A DNA stretch of 64,000 bases. Origin: Haloimpatiens massiliensis (GTDB lineage: Bacteria; Bacillota; Clostridia; Clostridiales; Clostridiaceae). The DNA lies in NCBI RefSeq assembly GCF_900184255.1, contig NZ_LT854640.1, positions 2,234,877 through 2,298,876 on the forward strand, read 5' to 3'. The notes under the pieces were generated by a model. The model saw only the letters and a list, made by a program, of their open reading frames with translations, was not told the DNA's origin and ran no database searches. How positions within the stretch are numbered: position 1 is the first letter of the stretch; every line of letters starts with the position of its first letter. Shown here in pieces: positions 25,160 to 33,415 of this stretch. Position numbers and translations under genes: made by a program.

Positions 25160-25462
25160 TGATTATCCCACAAAAATCATTACATTACCTGAATTATGAA
25201 ATTTTTCTGCAATGACTTGCATAAGAAGCAAAGGAACTGTTTAAATTTAATTTTAGAAATTCTTCTTTTAGGCAGATAAAATTATCGTAAGCCTGGCAAG
25301 GACGCCAGCCTAGCGAATCTGAGGCAGGGCGCTGAATGTGAGCGTTAGATAATTTTATATGGCTAAAAGATTAGAATTTGTTAAATTAAATTTATTGTTC
25401 CGAGCTCTTTGGAGGAGAAAATTCATAGTTCCACCACATTGTACCCTATTGTGGATTAATCA
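25160..25462. repeat. MITE family copy C (full length, 303 bp) with TAAAA target duplication
   Basis: Ends TGATTATCCCACAAAAA and GTGGATTAATCA. TAAAA occurs at 25155-25159 and 25463-25467. The core differs from copy A at several positions (CTGGCAAGG for CTTAAAAGG). The right arm has lost about ten bases around GAGCTCTT. It lies downstream of pdxT. Confidence 0.87.
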
Positions 25463-25564
25463 TAAAATAAAAATAACAATTAAATGTCCAAAATAGAAAA
25501 CAAAGAGAGCAGTTAACTGACCCCTATTAAAAGTACCTAATACTTTTTATTCTAAATATACCTA

Positions 25565-26236
25565 TTATTTTTTACCTAAAACAAATTTCTCAATAAAATA
25601 CTTATGAAACTCCAAGTTACTGGAAAGTTCTGGGTGAAAAGAAGTAACTAATATATTTTTCTCCTTGGCTGCTACTATATTTTCACCTACTTTATGAACA
25701 ACTTTTGTTTCTTTAGAAACTTCTACTATATAAGGTGCTCTTATAAATATAAGCTCTAATGGTTCATTACAAACTTCATATATATTATCCAATGTAACAA
25801 AGCTATCTAATTGAGAGCCATAGGCATTTCTCTTAACCTTTATATCCATTACTCCAAGATGGCATATATCTTCTCCTTCTATTTCCTTAGCTAAAAGTAT
25901 CATTCCCGCACAAGTTCCCCAAGCTGGAAGCCCTTTACTTATAGCTTCTGCTAGCGGATGTAAAATATTCCTTTCTCTCAATATTTTACTTATAGCAGTA
26001 CTCTCTCCACCTGGCAATATAATGCCATCTATTTGATCTAAATCTTCTATTTTCTTAACTTCTATAGCATCATATCCTAGCTTTCTTATGTGATTTATAT
26101 GTTCTACTACCCCACCTTGAATAGCCAAAACTCCTATAACTAAGTGGCCTTTAGATTCGAATTTCTTATCCATATCTAGCTGTTCATTAGCATTAACATG
26201 CTTTTTCATATCCAAATCGCAGCTCAAAATTACCAT
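25565..26236 (-). CDS. pdxT: Pyridoxal 5'-phosphate synthase glutaminase subunit PdxT
   Basis: Class I glutamine amidotransferase that delivers ammonia to PdxS for vitamin B6 synthesis. The nucleophile C109 (AWGTCAGMILLA) and the H201/E203 pair (SFHPELSS) complete the triad, and LPGGESTAISKIL forms the oxyanion region. At 223 residues it carries about 32 extra N-terminal residues before the usual start (HLVIGVLAIQGGVVEH). The chosen ATG 26236 overlaps the pdxS stop by seven bases, which supports translational coupling. No better start lies nearer the core. Confidence 0.93.
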   Translation of the reverse strand: MVILSCDLDMKKHVNANEQLDMDKKFESKGHLVIGVLAIQGGVVEHINHIRKLGYDAIEVKKIEDLDQIDGIILPGGESTAISKILRERNILHPLAEAISKGLPAWGTCAGMILLAKEIEGEDICHLGVMDIKVKRNAYGSQLDSFVTLDNIYEVCNEPLELIFIRAPYIVEVSKETKVVHKVGENIVAAKEKNILVTSFHPELSSNLEFHKYFIEKFVLGKK

Positions 26237-27099
26237 CCTCTCTCAGCATATCTAGTTGATAAATCCTTTAGCTCTAAACCGCTCATAGGCTCACCTAAAT
26301 CCTCAGATACTTCTGCAATAATCTTAGGATCATTATAATAAGTGGTAGCCATCACTATAGCTTTGGCTCTTTTTTCTGGATTTGAAGATTTAAATATTCC
26401 TGAGCCTACAAATACTCCCTCTGCCCCTAGTTGCATCATGAGAGCTGCATCTGCTGGCGTTGCTATTCCCCCTGCTGAGAAATTAACTACTGGAAGCTTA
26501 CCATTTTCCCAAACGTATTGTATCAAATCATAAGGAGCTCTCATTTCTTTAGCTATACTCATGAGTTCTTCTTTTCCTGCATTTTTTACCGTTTTCATAT
26601 CATTTATTATAGTTCTCATATGAGTTACAGCTTCCACTACATTCCCCGTTCCTGCTTCACCTTTCGTTCTTATCATAGAGGCCCCTTCTCCAATTCTTCT
26701 TAAAGCTTCTCCTAAATTCCTAGCTCCACAAACAAACGGTACCTTAAAATCTTTTTTATTTATATGATAAACCTGGTCTGCTGGAGTTAAAACTTCACTT
26801 TCATCTATATAATCTACTCCAATAGCCTCCAAAATTTGAGCTTCCACAAAGTGACCTATTCTAACTTTAGCCATAACAGGAATAGAAACCGCCTCTTTTA
26901 TTTCTTTTATCATCTTTGGATCAGACATCCTAGCTACTCCACCCTGTTTTCTAATATCTGATGGAACTCTCTCCAATGCCATAACTGCAGAGGCCCCTGC
27001 CTTTTGAGCTATTTCAGCCTCCTTTGCATTAACCACATCCATAATTACTCCGCCCTTTAACATTTGAGCAAGATTTTTATTCAATTCATATCTCTCCAT
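26230..27099 (-). CDS. pdxS: Pyridoxal 5'-phosphate synthase lyase subunit PdxS
   Basis: 289 residues, the normal length. It condenses ribose 5-phosphate, glyceraldehyde 3-phosphate and ammonia to pyridoxal phosphate in a dodecamer with PdxT. Signatures: GGVIMDVVNAKEAEIAQKAGASAVMALERVP, VMAKVRIGHFVEAQILEAIGVDYIDESEVLTPAD, IRTKGEAGTGNVVEA and GAEGVFVGSGIFKS. The lysines in MAKVRIGH and RTKGEAGTG are the catalytic ones. It starts at ATG 27099 after AGGGG. A 14-bp palindrome about 70 bp upstream may be an operator. Confidence 0.96.
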   Translation of the reverse strand: MERYELNKNLAQMLKGGVIMDVVNAKEAEIAQKAGASAVMALERVPSDIRKQGGVARMSDPKMIKEIKEAVSIPVMAKVRIGHFVEAQILEAIGVDYIDESEVLTPADQVYHINKKDFKVPFVCGARNLGEALRRIGEGASMIRTKGEAGTGNVVEAVTHMRTIINDMKTVKNAGKEELMSIAKEMRAPYDLIQYVWENGKLPVVNFSAGGIATPADAALMMQLGAEGVFVGSGIFKSSNPEKRAKAIVMATTYYNDPKIIAEVSEDLGEPMSGLELKDLSTRYAERGW

Positions 27100-27167
27100 T
27101 ACTAATCCCCCTATAAATAATAGTTTCTTTTGAAATACAGTATATTATTTACAAATGAATTTTTCAA

Positions 27168-27181
27168 ATGTATCGATACAT
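27168..27181. promoter_or_regulatory. Palindromic operator candidate upstream of pdxS
   Basis: ATGTATCGATACAT is a perfect 14-bp palindrome, and a half-site TGATACATA follows about 30 bp further out. A GntR/MocR-type PdxR operator would be expected in such a place, but no such regulator gene lies in the window. Confidence 0.4.
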
Positions 27182-27251
27182 ATAGCCTATCTATTATTGT
27201 AGCATTGATACATACTTTATATCTGTTTATCATATTTTTCATAACGCTAAA

Positions 27252-27277
27252 ACAACAGGACATTACTGTCCTGTTGT
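27252..27277 (-). terminator. Intrinsic terminator, minus strand
   Basis: ACAACAGGACA and TGTCCTGTTGT form a perfect 11-bp stem with a 4-base loop, followed on the minus strand by TTTAGCG. It would end the padR-HAAS-DUF4097 operon. The rest of the gap up to 27451 shows nothing else. Confidence 0.65.
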
Positions 27278-27451
27278 AATTTCATAATATTCCAACATAA
27301 TTAAGTCTATTTTCTAGGGCTGTAGCATTAAGAAATTCACATGCAATATATTGTTTTGCAATTTTAAAATAATATCTCGTAGAATTTATTCTTAGTGCAA
27401 CAGCCCCATTTTAATATGCCTTTACTTTTTAATCTTCCCTACACATATTCA

Positions 27452-28390
27452 TTACGGCACCTTTACAACATCAATATTTCCCGAGGTTGTATTAGTATTG
27501 ATTTTTTTATATGGAGCAGAGCCTATCTTACCATAAGCTTCATTTTTTTTCTCACTTTCATAATCCATATGGAAATCAGAATGTATATCTCCTGAAGAAC
27601 ATTTTCCAGTGAACTTAAAGCTTATTTTTTCCGGAATCTCTATTTTAATATTTCCTGAAGTAGATTCTATATTTGAATAATCGCTAATGTCTTTATATCT
27701 AATTTTTATGTTTCCCGATGTTGCATGTGCATTTCCAGAACCTTCAAGAGAATCTATAGATATATTTCCTGATGAAGCATTAAACTCATAGTTTTTTGAA
27801 TCTATTTTTTCTACATTTATATTTCCGGAAGTAGTTTTCAAAATGACTTCTTTAGCCTTAATATGATATTGTCCTTTAAAGTTTCCAGAACTCTGAGTAG
27901 ATTTTAAATTATTTAATGTTAAATCAGACTCAATTTTAACATTACCTGAGCTTAAATTTATCTGCAAGTTCTTATTATAATCTTTAGGTATATATACTTC
28001 TATTTTTTCATTTAAATTAAAACCAAATATAAAAAACACTCTTTTACTTTGATCTTTTTTAATAGATATATTGTTACCCTCTTTAGTTATTATAATTTTT
28101 TCTTTTTCATTAATTTTGCCTGTAGCTTTTTGAACTACTTTAAGCTTCTGCTCATCTGTTGATTTTATAATTACATTGGAGCTATGAAAATCCAACATTA
28201 TATTTTCACAGTTATCTATTGATGTATTCTCCTCATGCTTAATTTCATAGTTATTATTCTCTATATTTAATAAAGAAAAAATATCTCCAGAACTTTTTCC
28301 ATAATAAATACCATTTATTAAAACCGTTGTAAAAAACACTGCAACAATTGCCAATATTATTATTCTTATTTTTATTAAAATTTTATCCAT
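27452..28390 (-). CDS. DUF4097 family beta-repeat protein (membrane anchored)
   Basis: 312 residues. An N-terminal membrane anchor (about 5-28, IIILAIVAVFFTTVLINGIYYG) is followed by an extracytoplasmic right-handed beta-solenoid made of about seven repeats ending in SSGN or TSGNI (for example KTTSGNINVE, NASSGNISID, STSGNIKIEI). DUF4097/LiaG-like proteins are commonly encoded behind PadR regulators and HAAS-domain proteins and are associated with the cell-envelope stress response. It starts at ATG 28390, 10 bp after the preceding gene, and is the last gene of a three-gene operon. Confidence 0.85.
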   Translation of the reverse strand: MDKILIKIRIIILAIVAVFFTTVLINGIYYGKSSGDIFSLLNIENNNYEIKHEENTSIDNCENIMLDFHSSNVIIKSTDEQKLKVVQKATGKINEKEKIIITKEGNNISIKKDQSKRVFFIFGFNLNEKIEVYIPKDYNKNLQINLSSGNVKIESDLTLNNLKSTQSSGNFKGQYHIKAKEVILKTTSGNINVEKIDSKNYEFNASSGNISIDSLEGSGNAHATSGNIKIRYKDISDYSNIESTSGNIKIEIPEKISFKFTGKCSSGDIHSDFHMDYESEKKNEAYGKIGSAPYKKINTNTTSGNIDVVKVP

Positions 28391-28400
28391 AATTACTGCC

Positions 28401-29060
28401 TCACTGCTTTTTTAATTGAAAACTTAATACTATAATTTTTTCTATGGCAGCACCTATTATAAATATAACCCAAGAGTATGCCCAGCTGCCAAAGTGGAAA
28501 CTTATAAAAATATAGACAACTACAATAACCATCCACAATATTGACTTAATTGAACTTAATATTTGCTTCTCCTTTTCATTGCAGTACTTCCATTCCTTGA
28601 ATTCTTCTACTACAGTGTCCTCTTCTCTTAAATATTTGGGTCTAGAACTATTATCGTATACTAACATACAGGTAGCCACACCACACATTAAAATCATTAT
28701 GCAGACTGCCACCTCTTCATTAATATTAAAAACTTCTGTAAACAAAATAAGCACAACCACACTCATTATATATATTCCTATAGCTGTTGTTAAAACTATT
28801 GCATGTTTTCTTCTTTCCTTTTCTATATTTAAATAGCCATTGACATCTTTTTCTTCCAAACCTCTAAAAAGTTCATCTACGTCCCCTATTCCATCAATAG
28901 CGATTTCTATAGCATCTTCTTCACTTTTTCCTTCGTTTATCAAATCATTATATTTTTCTATAAGATTTCCCCAGAGCTCATCCTTAAGTTCCATTGCAGC
29001 TTTTGTTTTCGGTACATACTGAAAAATTTCATTAAATCTATTGCGTAAATTTTCATGCAT
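28401..29060 (-). CDS. HAAS/DUF1700-like membrane protein
   Basis: 219 residues. An N-terminal soluble domain of about 70 residues (FNEIFQYVPKTKAAMELKDELWGNLIEKYNDLINEG, ending IDGIGDVDELFRGL) has the fold of permease-prefix/HAAS domains paired with PadR regulators. Then come membrane segments at about 88-108, 115-133, 172-190 and 193-210. It begins at ATG 29060 after GGGGGTG, 2 bp after the padR stop, so the two are translationally coupled. It is probably a signalling or anti-stress membrane component; the mechanism is unknown. Confidence 0.82.
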   Translation of the reverse strand: MHENLRNRFNEIFQYVPKTKAAMELKDELWGNLIEKYNDLINEGKSEEDAIEIAIDGIGDVDELFRGLEEKDVNGYLNIEKERRKHAIVLTTAIGIYIMSVVVLILFTEVFNINEEVAVCIMILMCGVATCMLVYDNSSRPKYLREEDTVVEEFKEWKYCNEKEKQILSSIKSILWMVIVVVYIFISFHFGSWAYSWVIFIIGAAIEKIIVLSFQLKKQ

Positions 29061-29062
29061 AA

Positions 29063-29395
29063 TTAAACACCCCCATCAATCAAAGTATCTATTATTTTTT
29101 TTGATTGTTGCCATTCTTGTTTATTTTGCTTTAGTGCCGCCCTACCAAGTTCCGTTATAGAATAATATCTTCTTCTTGCTCCTGTAGTTTCATTTCCCCA
29201 GTAGGATGTTATCATAGAAGCTTTCTCAAGCCTTCTAAAAGCTGAATATAGTGTAGCTTCTTTTAATTCATACTGGTTATTTGTTTTCTCCTTTATAGAC
29301 TTATTAATCTCGTATCCATAACTATCTTTATCCACTAAATTAGCTAAAATTATAGTTTCTGTGTGACCCCTTATTATATCGGAAGTTATAGACAT
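29063..29395 (-). CDS. PadR family transcriptional regulator
   Basis: 110 residues, the compact PadR type: winged helix with LANLVDKDSYGYEINKSI, LKEATLYSAFRRLEKASMITSYWG and RRRYYSITELGRAALKQNK, and a short C-terminal dimerisation helix. It starts at ATG 29395 after AAAGGAG. It heads an operon with the HAAS and DUF4097 genes and probably represses it. A symmetric sequence overlapping the promoter (29489-29515) is the candidate operator. Ligand unknown. Confidence 0.92.
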   Translation of the reverse strand: MSITSDIIRGHTETIILANLVDKDSYGYEINKSIKEKTNNQYELKEATLYSAFRRLEKASMITSYWGNETTGARRRYYSITELGRAALKQNKQEWQQSKKIIDTLIDGGV

Positions 29396-29478
29396 ATACC
29401 CACTCCTTTCAATTCCTATATACTATATATTCTTTGTCCTTGTCATATATTTCAATAAAATCTAATTGTTATGGTTAC

Positions 29479-29515
29479 AGTATAATTATATATACCTCGC
29501 CTGTCAAGGTATATA
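29479..29515 (-). promoter_or_regulatory. Sigma-A promoter with overlapping dyad, padR operon
   Basis: Minus-strand TTGACA (29507-29502), a 17-bp spacer and TATACT (29484-29479) form a near-consensus promoter. The dyad TATATACC-N11-GGTATATA (29489-29515) spans the -35 and spacer, as expected for PadR autorepression. No other signal is seen in 29396-29697 apart from short ATAGAYGRGAATAGA repeats near 29660. Confidence 0.7.
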
Positions 29516-29697
29516 TTTTATTTATATATATTTTTTTGTAATATACATTTTTTTAGAAGCTACAGTAAGACTCTACGAGTAAAATGGCTAGTTACTTATT
29601 CCTTTTAGAACAATGAAAAATATATAAAAGTATGCAAAAACAAGCAATAATAAACAAAAATAGATGAAAATAGATGAGAATAGACGGGAATAGACAT

Positions 29698-29728
29698 AAA
29701 ACGGTAGGTGCCAGGCACCTACCGTTTT
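29698..29728. repeat. Perfect 31-bp palindrome (GGTGCC-A-GGCACC type) at a gene end
   Basis: AAAACGGTAGGTGCC and GGCACCTACCGTTTT are exact inverse copies around a single A. The stop codon of the ThiF-like gene lies inside it. On the minus strand it is followed by TATGTC, so termination is possible but weak. GGTGCCAGGCACC palindromes are another widespread REP-like type in Firmicutes. Confidence 0.7.
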
Positions 29729-30405
29729 ATTATTTGAAAATCTTGCCACAAAAGATCTATCATCAGTATTTTGTTTCTTAAAATTTCTCCCCTGTTTAGT
29801 AGCACCTTTACTGCTTCACTTACCTGTATGGAGGCAACTACTGCTGGGGTAAAGGAAGGATTTCCAAGGGTGGTTTCTATACCCTTTTTGTTTTTATCCT
29901 TGTATATATTTTTTAAGGTTTTGTCTCCCGGAAATATGGTTGTGACTTGACCATACCATCCTGCGATGGCTCCATGTACGAAAGGTATTTTAAGTTTTTC
30001 ACAGGCCTCCTGAAGTAAAAATCTAGTTTCTATATTATCCACTGCATCAATAACCACATGATGACCTTTTAAAATATCCCACACATTATCCACATTAATG
30101 AAATTTGTAATAGCTTCTACTTCTATTAAATCATTAACTATTTCCATTCTTTTTTTAGCTTCTATAGCTTTATTTCTACCTAAATTTAAATTACTGCTGA
30201 TGATCTGTCTATTTAAATTAGATTCACTAAAACTATCTCCGTCCACTACTGTTATATGACCGATTCCAAGTCTACCTAACATTTCAATGACGTATCCACC
30301 TAATCCACCACATCCAATTACACACACTGAAAAACTCTTAAGCTTTTCATTTTCCTCTAGGGAAAGAGCCTTCATGTTTCTTTCATATCTACTGATGTTA
30401 ACCAC
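29719..30405 (-). CDS. ThiF/MoeB/HesA family adenylyltransferase
   Basis: About 229 residues. E1-like enzyme that adenylates the C-terminal glycine of a small ubiquitin-like protein, here almost certainly the MoaD-like product encoded just upstream. The nucleotide-binding motif is VIGCGGLGGYVIEMLGRLGIG, followed by ITVVDGDSFSESNLNRQ and AVDNIETRFLLQEAC. The zinc CxxC pairs of MoeB are absent, as in HesA/short ThiF proteins. The start is uncertain. The frame opens upstream (ATG 30441), but homology begins around SRYERN. GTG 30405 overlaps the moaD stop and is used here. Confidence 0.87.
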   Translation of the reverse strand: MVNISRYERNMKALSLEENEKLKSFSVCVIGCGGLGGYVIEMLGRLGIGHITVVDGDSFSESNLNRQIISSNLNLGRNKAIEAKKRMEIVNDLIEVEAITNFINVDNVWDILKGHHVVIDAVDNIETRFLLQEACEKLKIPFVHGAIAGWYGQVTTIFPGDKTLKNIYKDKNKKGIETTLGNPSFTPAVVASIQVSEAVKVLLNRGEILRNKILMIDLLWQDFQIIKR

Positions 30406-30625
30406 CTCCCACTGGTGGAAATAATGATAATACGTCTCCATCTTTTAAAGGGGCATCTGCGGTACCGTCTCTTCCATTTATAAGTAATATAGCTACTTCT
30501 TCCACAGGAATCTGGAGTTTTTGTAGTATATCCCTAGGTACTATCTTCTCCTCGCTTATTTCCATAAAATATTTTTTCTCTCTACCCTCTCTAAAATATG
30601 CAAATAACCGAACTTCAATCTTCAC
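30398..30625 (-). CDS. moaD: MoaD/ThiS-like small sulfur carrier
   Basis: 75 residues from GTG 30625 after GAAGGTGAG. The upstream extension of the frame lacks homology. It has a beta-grasp fold (KIEVRLFAYFREGREKKYFME, ILLINGRDGTADAPLKDGDVLSLFPP) and ends VGGG, which exposes the C-terminal glycine that is adenylated and thiocarboxylated. It delivers sulfur for the dithiolene of molybdopterin/tungstopterin, or serves the aldehyde oxidoreductase cofactor specifically. It overlaps the ThiF-like gene by eight bases and lies downstream of the oxidoreductase gene, with a MITE in between. Confidence 0.87.
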   Translation of the reverse strand: MKIEVRLFAYFREGREKKYFMEISEEKIVPRDILQKLQIPVEEVAILLINGRDGTADAPLKDGDVLSLFPPVGGG

Positions 30626-30761
30626 TTTCTCACCTTCTTTCAACTTTTCATCCTGCGCCTGCCTACCATAATGCTTCAATCTTATACAGTTATCCAGTAA
30701 CAACAGAAAGACTTCCATTTTCTAATATTGAAAGCCTTTCTATTTTCTTAAAGCTATTTTA

Positions 30762-31074
30762 TGATTATCCCACAAAAATCATTACATTACTTGAATTATG
30801 AAATTTCTTTGGAATGACTTTCATAAGAAGCCAAGGAACTGTTTAAATTTAATTTTACAAATTCTTCTTTTAGACAGATAAAATTATCGTAAGCCTTAAA
30901 AGGACGCCAGGCTAGCGAACCTGATGCAGGACGTTGAATGTGAGCGTTAGATAATTTTATATGGTTAAAAGATTAGAATTTCTTAAATTAAATTTATTGT
31001 TCCGAGCTCTTATGCAAGTCATTGAGGAGAAATTTCATAATTCCACTACATTGTACATTATTGTGGGTTAATCA
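30762..31074. repeat. MITE family copy D (full length, 313 bp) with TTTTA target duplication
   Basis: Ends TGATTATCCCACAAAAA and GTGGGTTAATCA. TTTTA flanks it at 30757-30761 and 31075-31079. Its right terminus supplies the TGA stop of the aldehyde oxidoreductase gene (31074-31072). The core (about 30882-30960) contains CCTTAAAAGG, CAGG/CCTG and a CGTT/AGCG stem with a GU-type change relative to copy A. It separates the oxidoreductase from moaD within a transcription unit. Confidence 0.9.
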
Positions 31075-32898
31075 TTTTATATATTCCTCATATTCTTCAA
31101 GTCCTAATTTGTTTAGAGTTTCTGCTGTTGGTATACCCTTTTCGTCCCAGCCTCTTACTGAGTAATATTCAGGAAGCAATTCACTTAATTTATGAACATA
31201 TCCCTTAGAAGGTCCATCTGGAATAGGTTCCTTAAGCAATCTCTTTGGAAGTGTATCATGTGTACTGTCTATGCCTGCCTGTAAATTAAATAATTTTTCT
31301 AATGTCCAAACTCTATCTCCGGCAAGCATTATGGACTCTGCATCATGCAATTCTCCGCCTACAACAGCATTGTACATATCTACGTAATCCTGTACTCCAA
31401 GTCCAAAAGTTGTAAATATACATAAACCTAAAGAATCTATTACAGCTGTTAAGTCATGGAATATCTTAGCATAAGCTGCTTTTCCTTCTAGTGAAAATCT
31501 ATCAAGTTTTTCTGGATATCCAAGTATTTCTGGACTTATCATGTAGCCTTTTATATGGCAACCTCCTCTATTGTTAACTGCATAAGTTATACCGTGACCT
31601 TGAATTCCTCTTGGGTCATATGCTGGTAATTCTTGTTTTTTAACTGTCATAGAGAATTCTGGAACACCGTAAGATTCACATAGTCTGTAAGAACCATCTG
31701 CCATCTTATCACCAAAGCCTTCTCTTAATCCCATTTTTCTTGTCCAGCCCACAACAGCCTCTGCATCTCCCCAATTTAAAGATAATCCATCTGCTGCAAT
31801 GTCCTCATCTTTTATATATCCTTTTTCATATAATTCCATAGCTGCTGCAATAGTTGCGCCTGCGGAAATTGTGTCAAGACCATACTCATTGCAAAGCATA
31901 TTAGCCACGTTAATAGCATTTAAATCATAAACGTCACAGTCAGAACCAAATGACCATAAAGTCTCATATTCAGGACCTCCACATTCCGTTCCGTCATCTA
32001 GTTTTACCCATCTACCACAAGCTATAGGGCATCTGTAACATGGATTCTTTCTCACAAGACAATCCTTAGTAAGAGTTTCTCCACTTATTTTATCTGCCTC
32101 GTCAGTGTATGCTTTTTGGAAGTTTCTAACTGGATGTACTCCATTTTCATTAATTATATTCACTAGAACAGCTGAACCATAAGTAGGTAGTCCGCCCCCT
32201 GCTACTGGGTCGTCTCTTAATATTTTAATCTTTTCTAGTGATACCTTTTTAGCTTCTTCCTCATTAGCTACTTGAACTTTTCCTGAACCTTTAACTACTA
32301 TAGCTTTTAAGTTTTTAGAACCCATTACAGCTCCAACGCCACCTCTACCTGCAGCCCTGTCCACATCGTTCATGATGGCACCTAAAAGTGAAAGTCTTTC
32401 TCCTGCTGGTCCTATGCATAAAACCTTTGCTTTAGCATTTGTTTCCTCGCAAAGCATCTCAGTAGTTTCCAATGAAAGCTTACCCCATACGTGATTCGCA
32501 TCTCTTATTTCTACTTTATCATCCTCAATATTCACATAAACATGATCATCTGCTTTACCTTCTATTATTATCATGTCATAACCTGCATTTTTAAGCTCTG
32601 TTCCCCATTTTCCACCGGAGTTTGCTATTCCAATGGTTCCAGTTAAAGGAGCCTTAGTTACTACCATATATCTTCCGCTGGTTGGCATAGGTGCGCCTGT
32701 AAGTGGCCCTGTAACTATTATAAGTTTATTTTCAGGAGATAGAGCATCTATCTTAGGATCGATTTCTTCAAATAAAGTTTTAACCCCAAGTCCTCTACAT
32801 CCTATAAACTTTTTAGCCTTTTTCTCGTCTAATGGCTCTAAAGTGCACTTTTTATTAGTTAAATCGATCCTCAAAACCTTTCCATTATAACCGTACAT
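31072..32898 (-). CDS. aor: Tungsten-containing aldehyde:ferredoxin oxidoreductase
   Basis: 608 residues from ATG 32898 (AGGAGG eight bases upstream). It oxidises aldehydes to carboxylates with ferredoxin, or reduces acids, using a tungsten bis-pterin and one 4Fe-4S cluster. The cluster ligands C287, C290, C294 (NPCYRCPIACG) and C493 (SLGLCIFT) align in spacing with the Pyrococcus enzyme. Pterin-binding motifs such as GRGGVGAVMGSKNLKAI and DPRGIQGHGITYAVNNRG are intact. It is transcribed from a sigma-54 promoter at 32940-32956 and followed by moaD and the ThiF-like gene. The stop codon is provided by a MITE terminus; the empty site would have read TAG at the same codon. Confidence 0.95.
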   Translation of the reverse strand: MYGYNGKVLRIDLTNKKCTLEPLDEKKAKKFIGCRGLGVKTLFEEIDPKIDALSPENKLIIVTGPLTGAPMPTSGRYMVVTKAPLTGTIGIANSGGKWGTELKNAGYDMIIIEGKADDHVYVNIEDDKVEIRDANHVWGKLSLETTEMLCEETNAKAKVLCIGPAGERLSLLGAIMNDVDRAAGRGGVGAVMGSKNLKAIVVKGSGKVQVANEEEAKKVSLEKIKILRDDPVAGGGLPTYGSAVLVNIINENGVHPVRNFQKAYTDEADKISGETLTKDCLVRKNPCYRCPIACGRWVKLDDGTECGGPEYETLWSFGSDCDVYDLNAINVANMLCNEYGLDTISAGATIAAAMELYEKGYIKDEDIAADGLSLNWGDAEAVVGWTRKMGLREGFGDKMADGSYRLCESYGVPEFSMTVKKQELPAYDPRGIQGHGITYAVNNRGGCHIKGYMISPEILGYPEKLDRFSLEGKAAYAKIFHDLTAVIDSLGLCIFTTFGLGVQDYVDMYNAVVGGELHDAESIMLAGDRVWTLEKLFNLQAGIDSTHDTLPKRLLKEPIPDGPSKGYVHKLSELLPEYYSVRGWDEKGIPTAETLNKLGLEEYEEYIK

Positions 32899-32939
32899 AT
32901 GCAATTCCTCCTATATAAATTCATTTGCTAATTTATATG

Positions 32940-32956
32940 AGCAAATTGCATGCCAA
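32940..32956 (-). promoter_or_regulatory. Sigma-54 (-24/-12) promoter of the aldehyde oxidoreductase
   Basis: On the minus strand the sequence is TTGGCATGCAATTTGCT, with ten bases between GG and GC. It lies about 40 bp before the start codon. The region 32960-33340 upstream is AT-rich with no gene seen. Confidence 0.88.
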
Positions 32957-33347
32957 ACAAATTCTAGTTCAAGAGCTTTATTGTTTTCTAATAAAAACCA
33001 CTATTTTGAAGCATTAATTATTAATGTTCCAGCAAACAGTATTGCAATTTAATAAACACTATCGCTAATTAAATAAACTCTATTATAGTTCAAATACCCT
33101 CTATTACTGGCTTAATATGATTATTTCGCAACATTACTGTGTTTTTCATGTTTTTCGGTTGTTTTTCTTTACTTTTCATCAATTTTACTTTGTTTTTTGT
33201 TTAGACTTTTATGGAATTTTATCAGTTTTAATCTACATTTTATCAAATATTATAATATATTTTATTAACATTTATAAAAACAATAACATTAAAAATATTA
33301 TTAGCAAAACGAGAATCTCGTAATAGTATCTAGTTATTTCTATTTTT

Positions 33348-33415
33348 TGTTCCATTTAAGAGCATTTTTCATCTTTTCACTGTTCCATTTTAGAATTTTG
33401 TTCCGTATTAGCACA
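33348..33415. promoter_or_regulatory. Cluster of three putative activator sites upstream of the aldehyde oxidoreductase
   Basis: TGTTCCATTTAAGAGCA (33348), TGTTCCATTTTAGAAT (33381) and TGTTCCGTATTAGCACA (33399) are variants of the dyad TGTTC-N7-GAACA, 390-475 bp upstream of the sigma-54 promoter and between it and the activator gene. A perfect copy is found at 48512-48528. The stretch 33416-33783 holds degenerate direct repeats (TACATTCATGGTTATATTC near 33520-33620) and no gene. Confidence 0.55.

Noticed and set aside
25027..25215. Plus-strand 62-codon frame MWGIWIYLGYPGDTWGQ
   Set aside because: It is made of GGGATACC and REP-like repeats and has no ribosome binding site.
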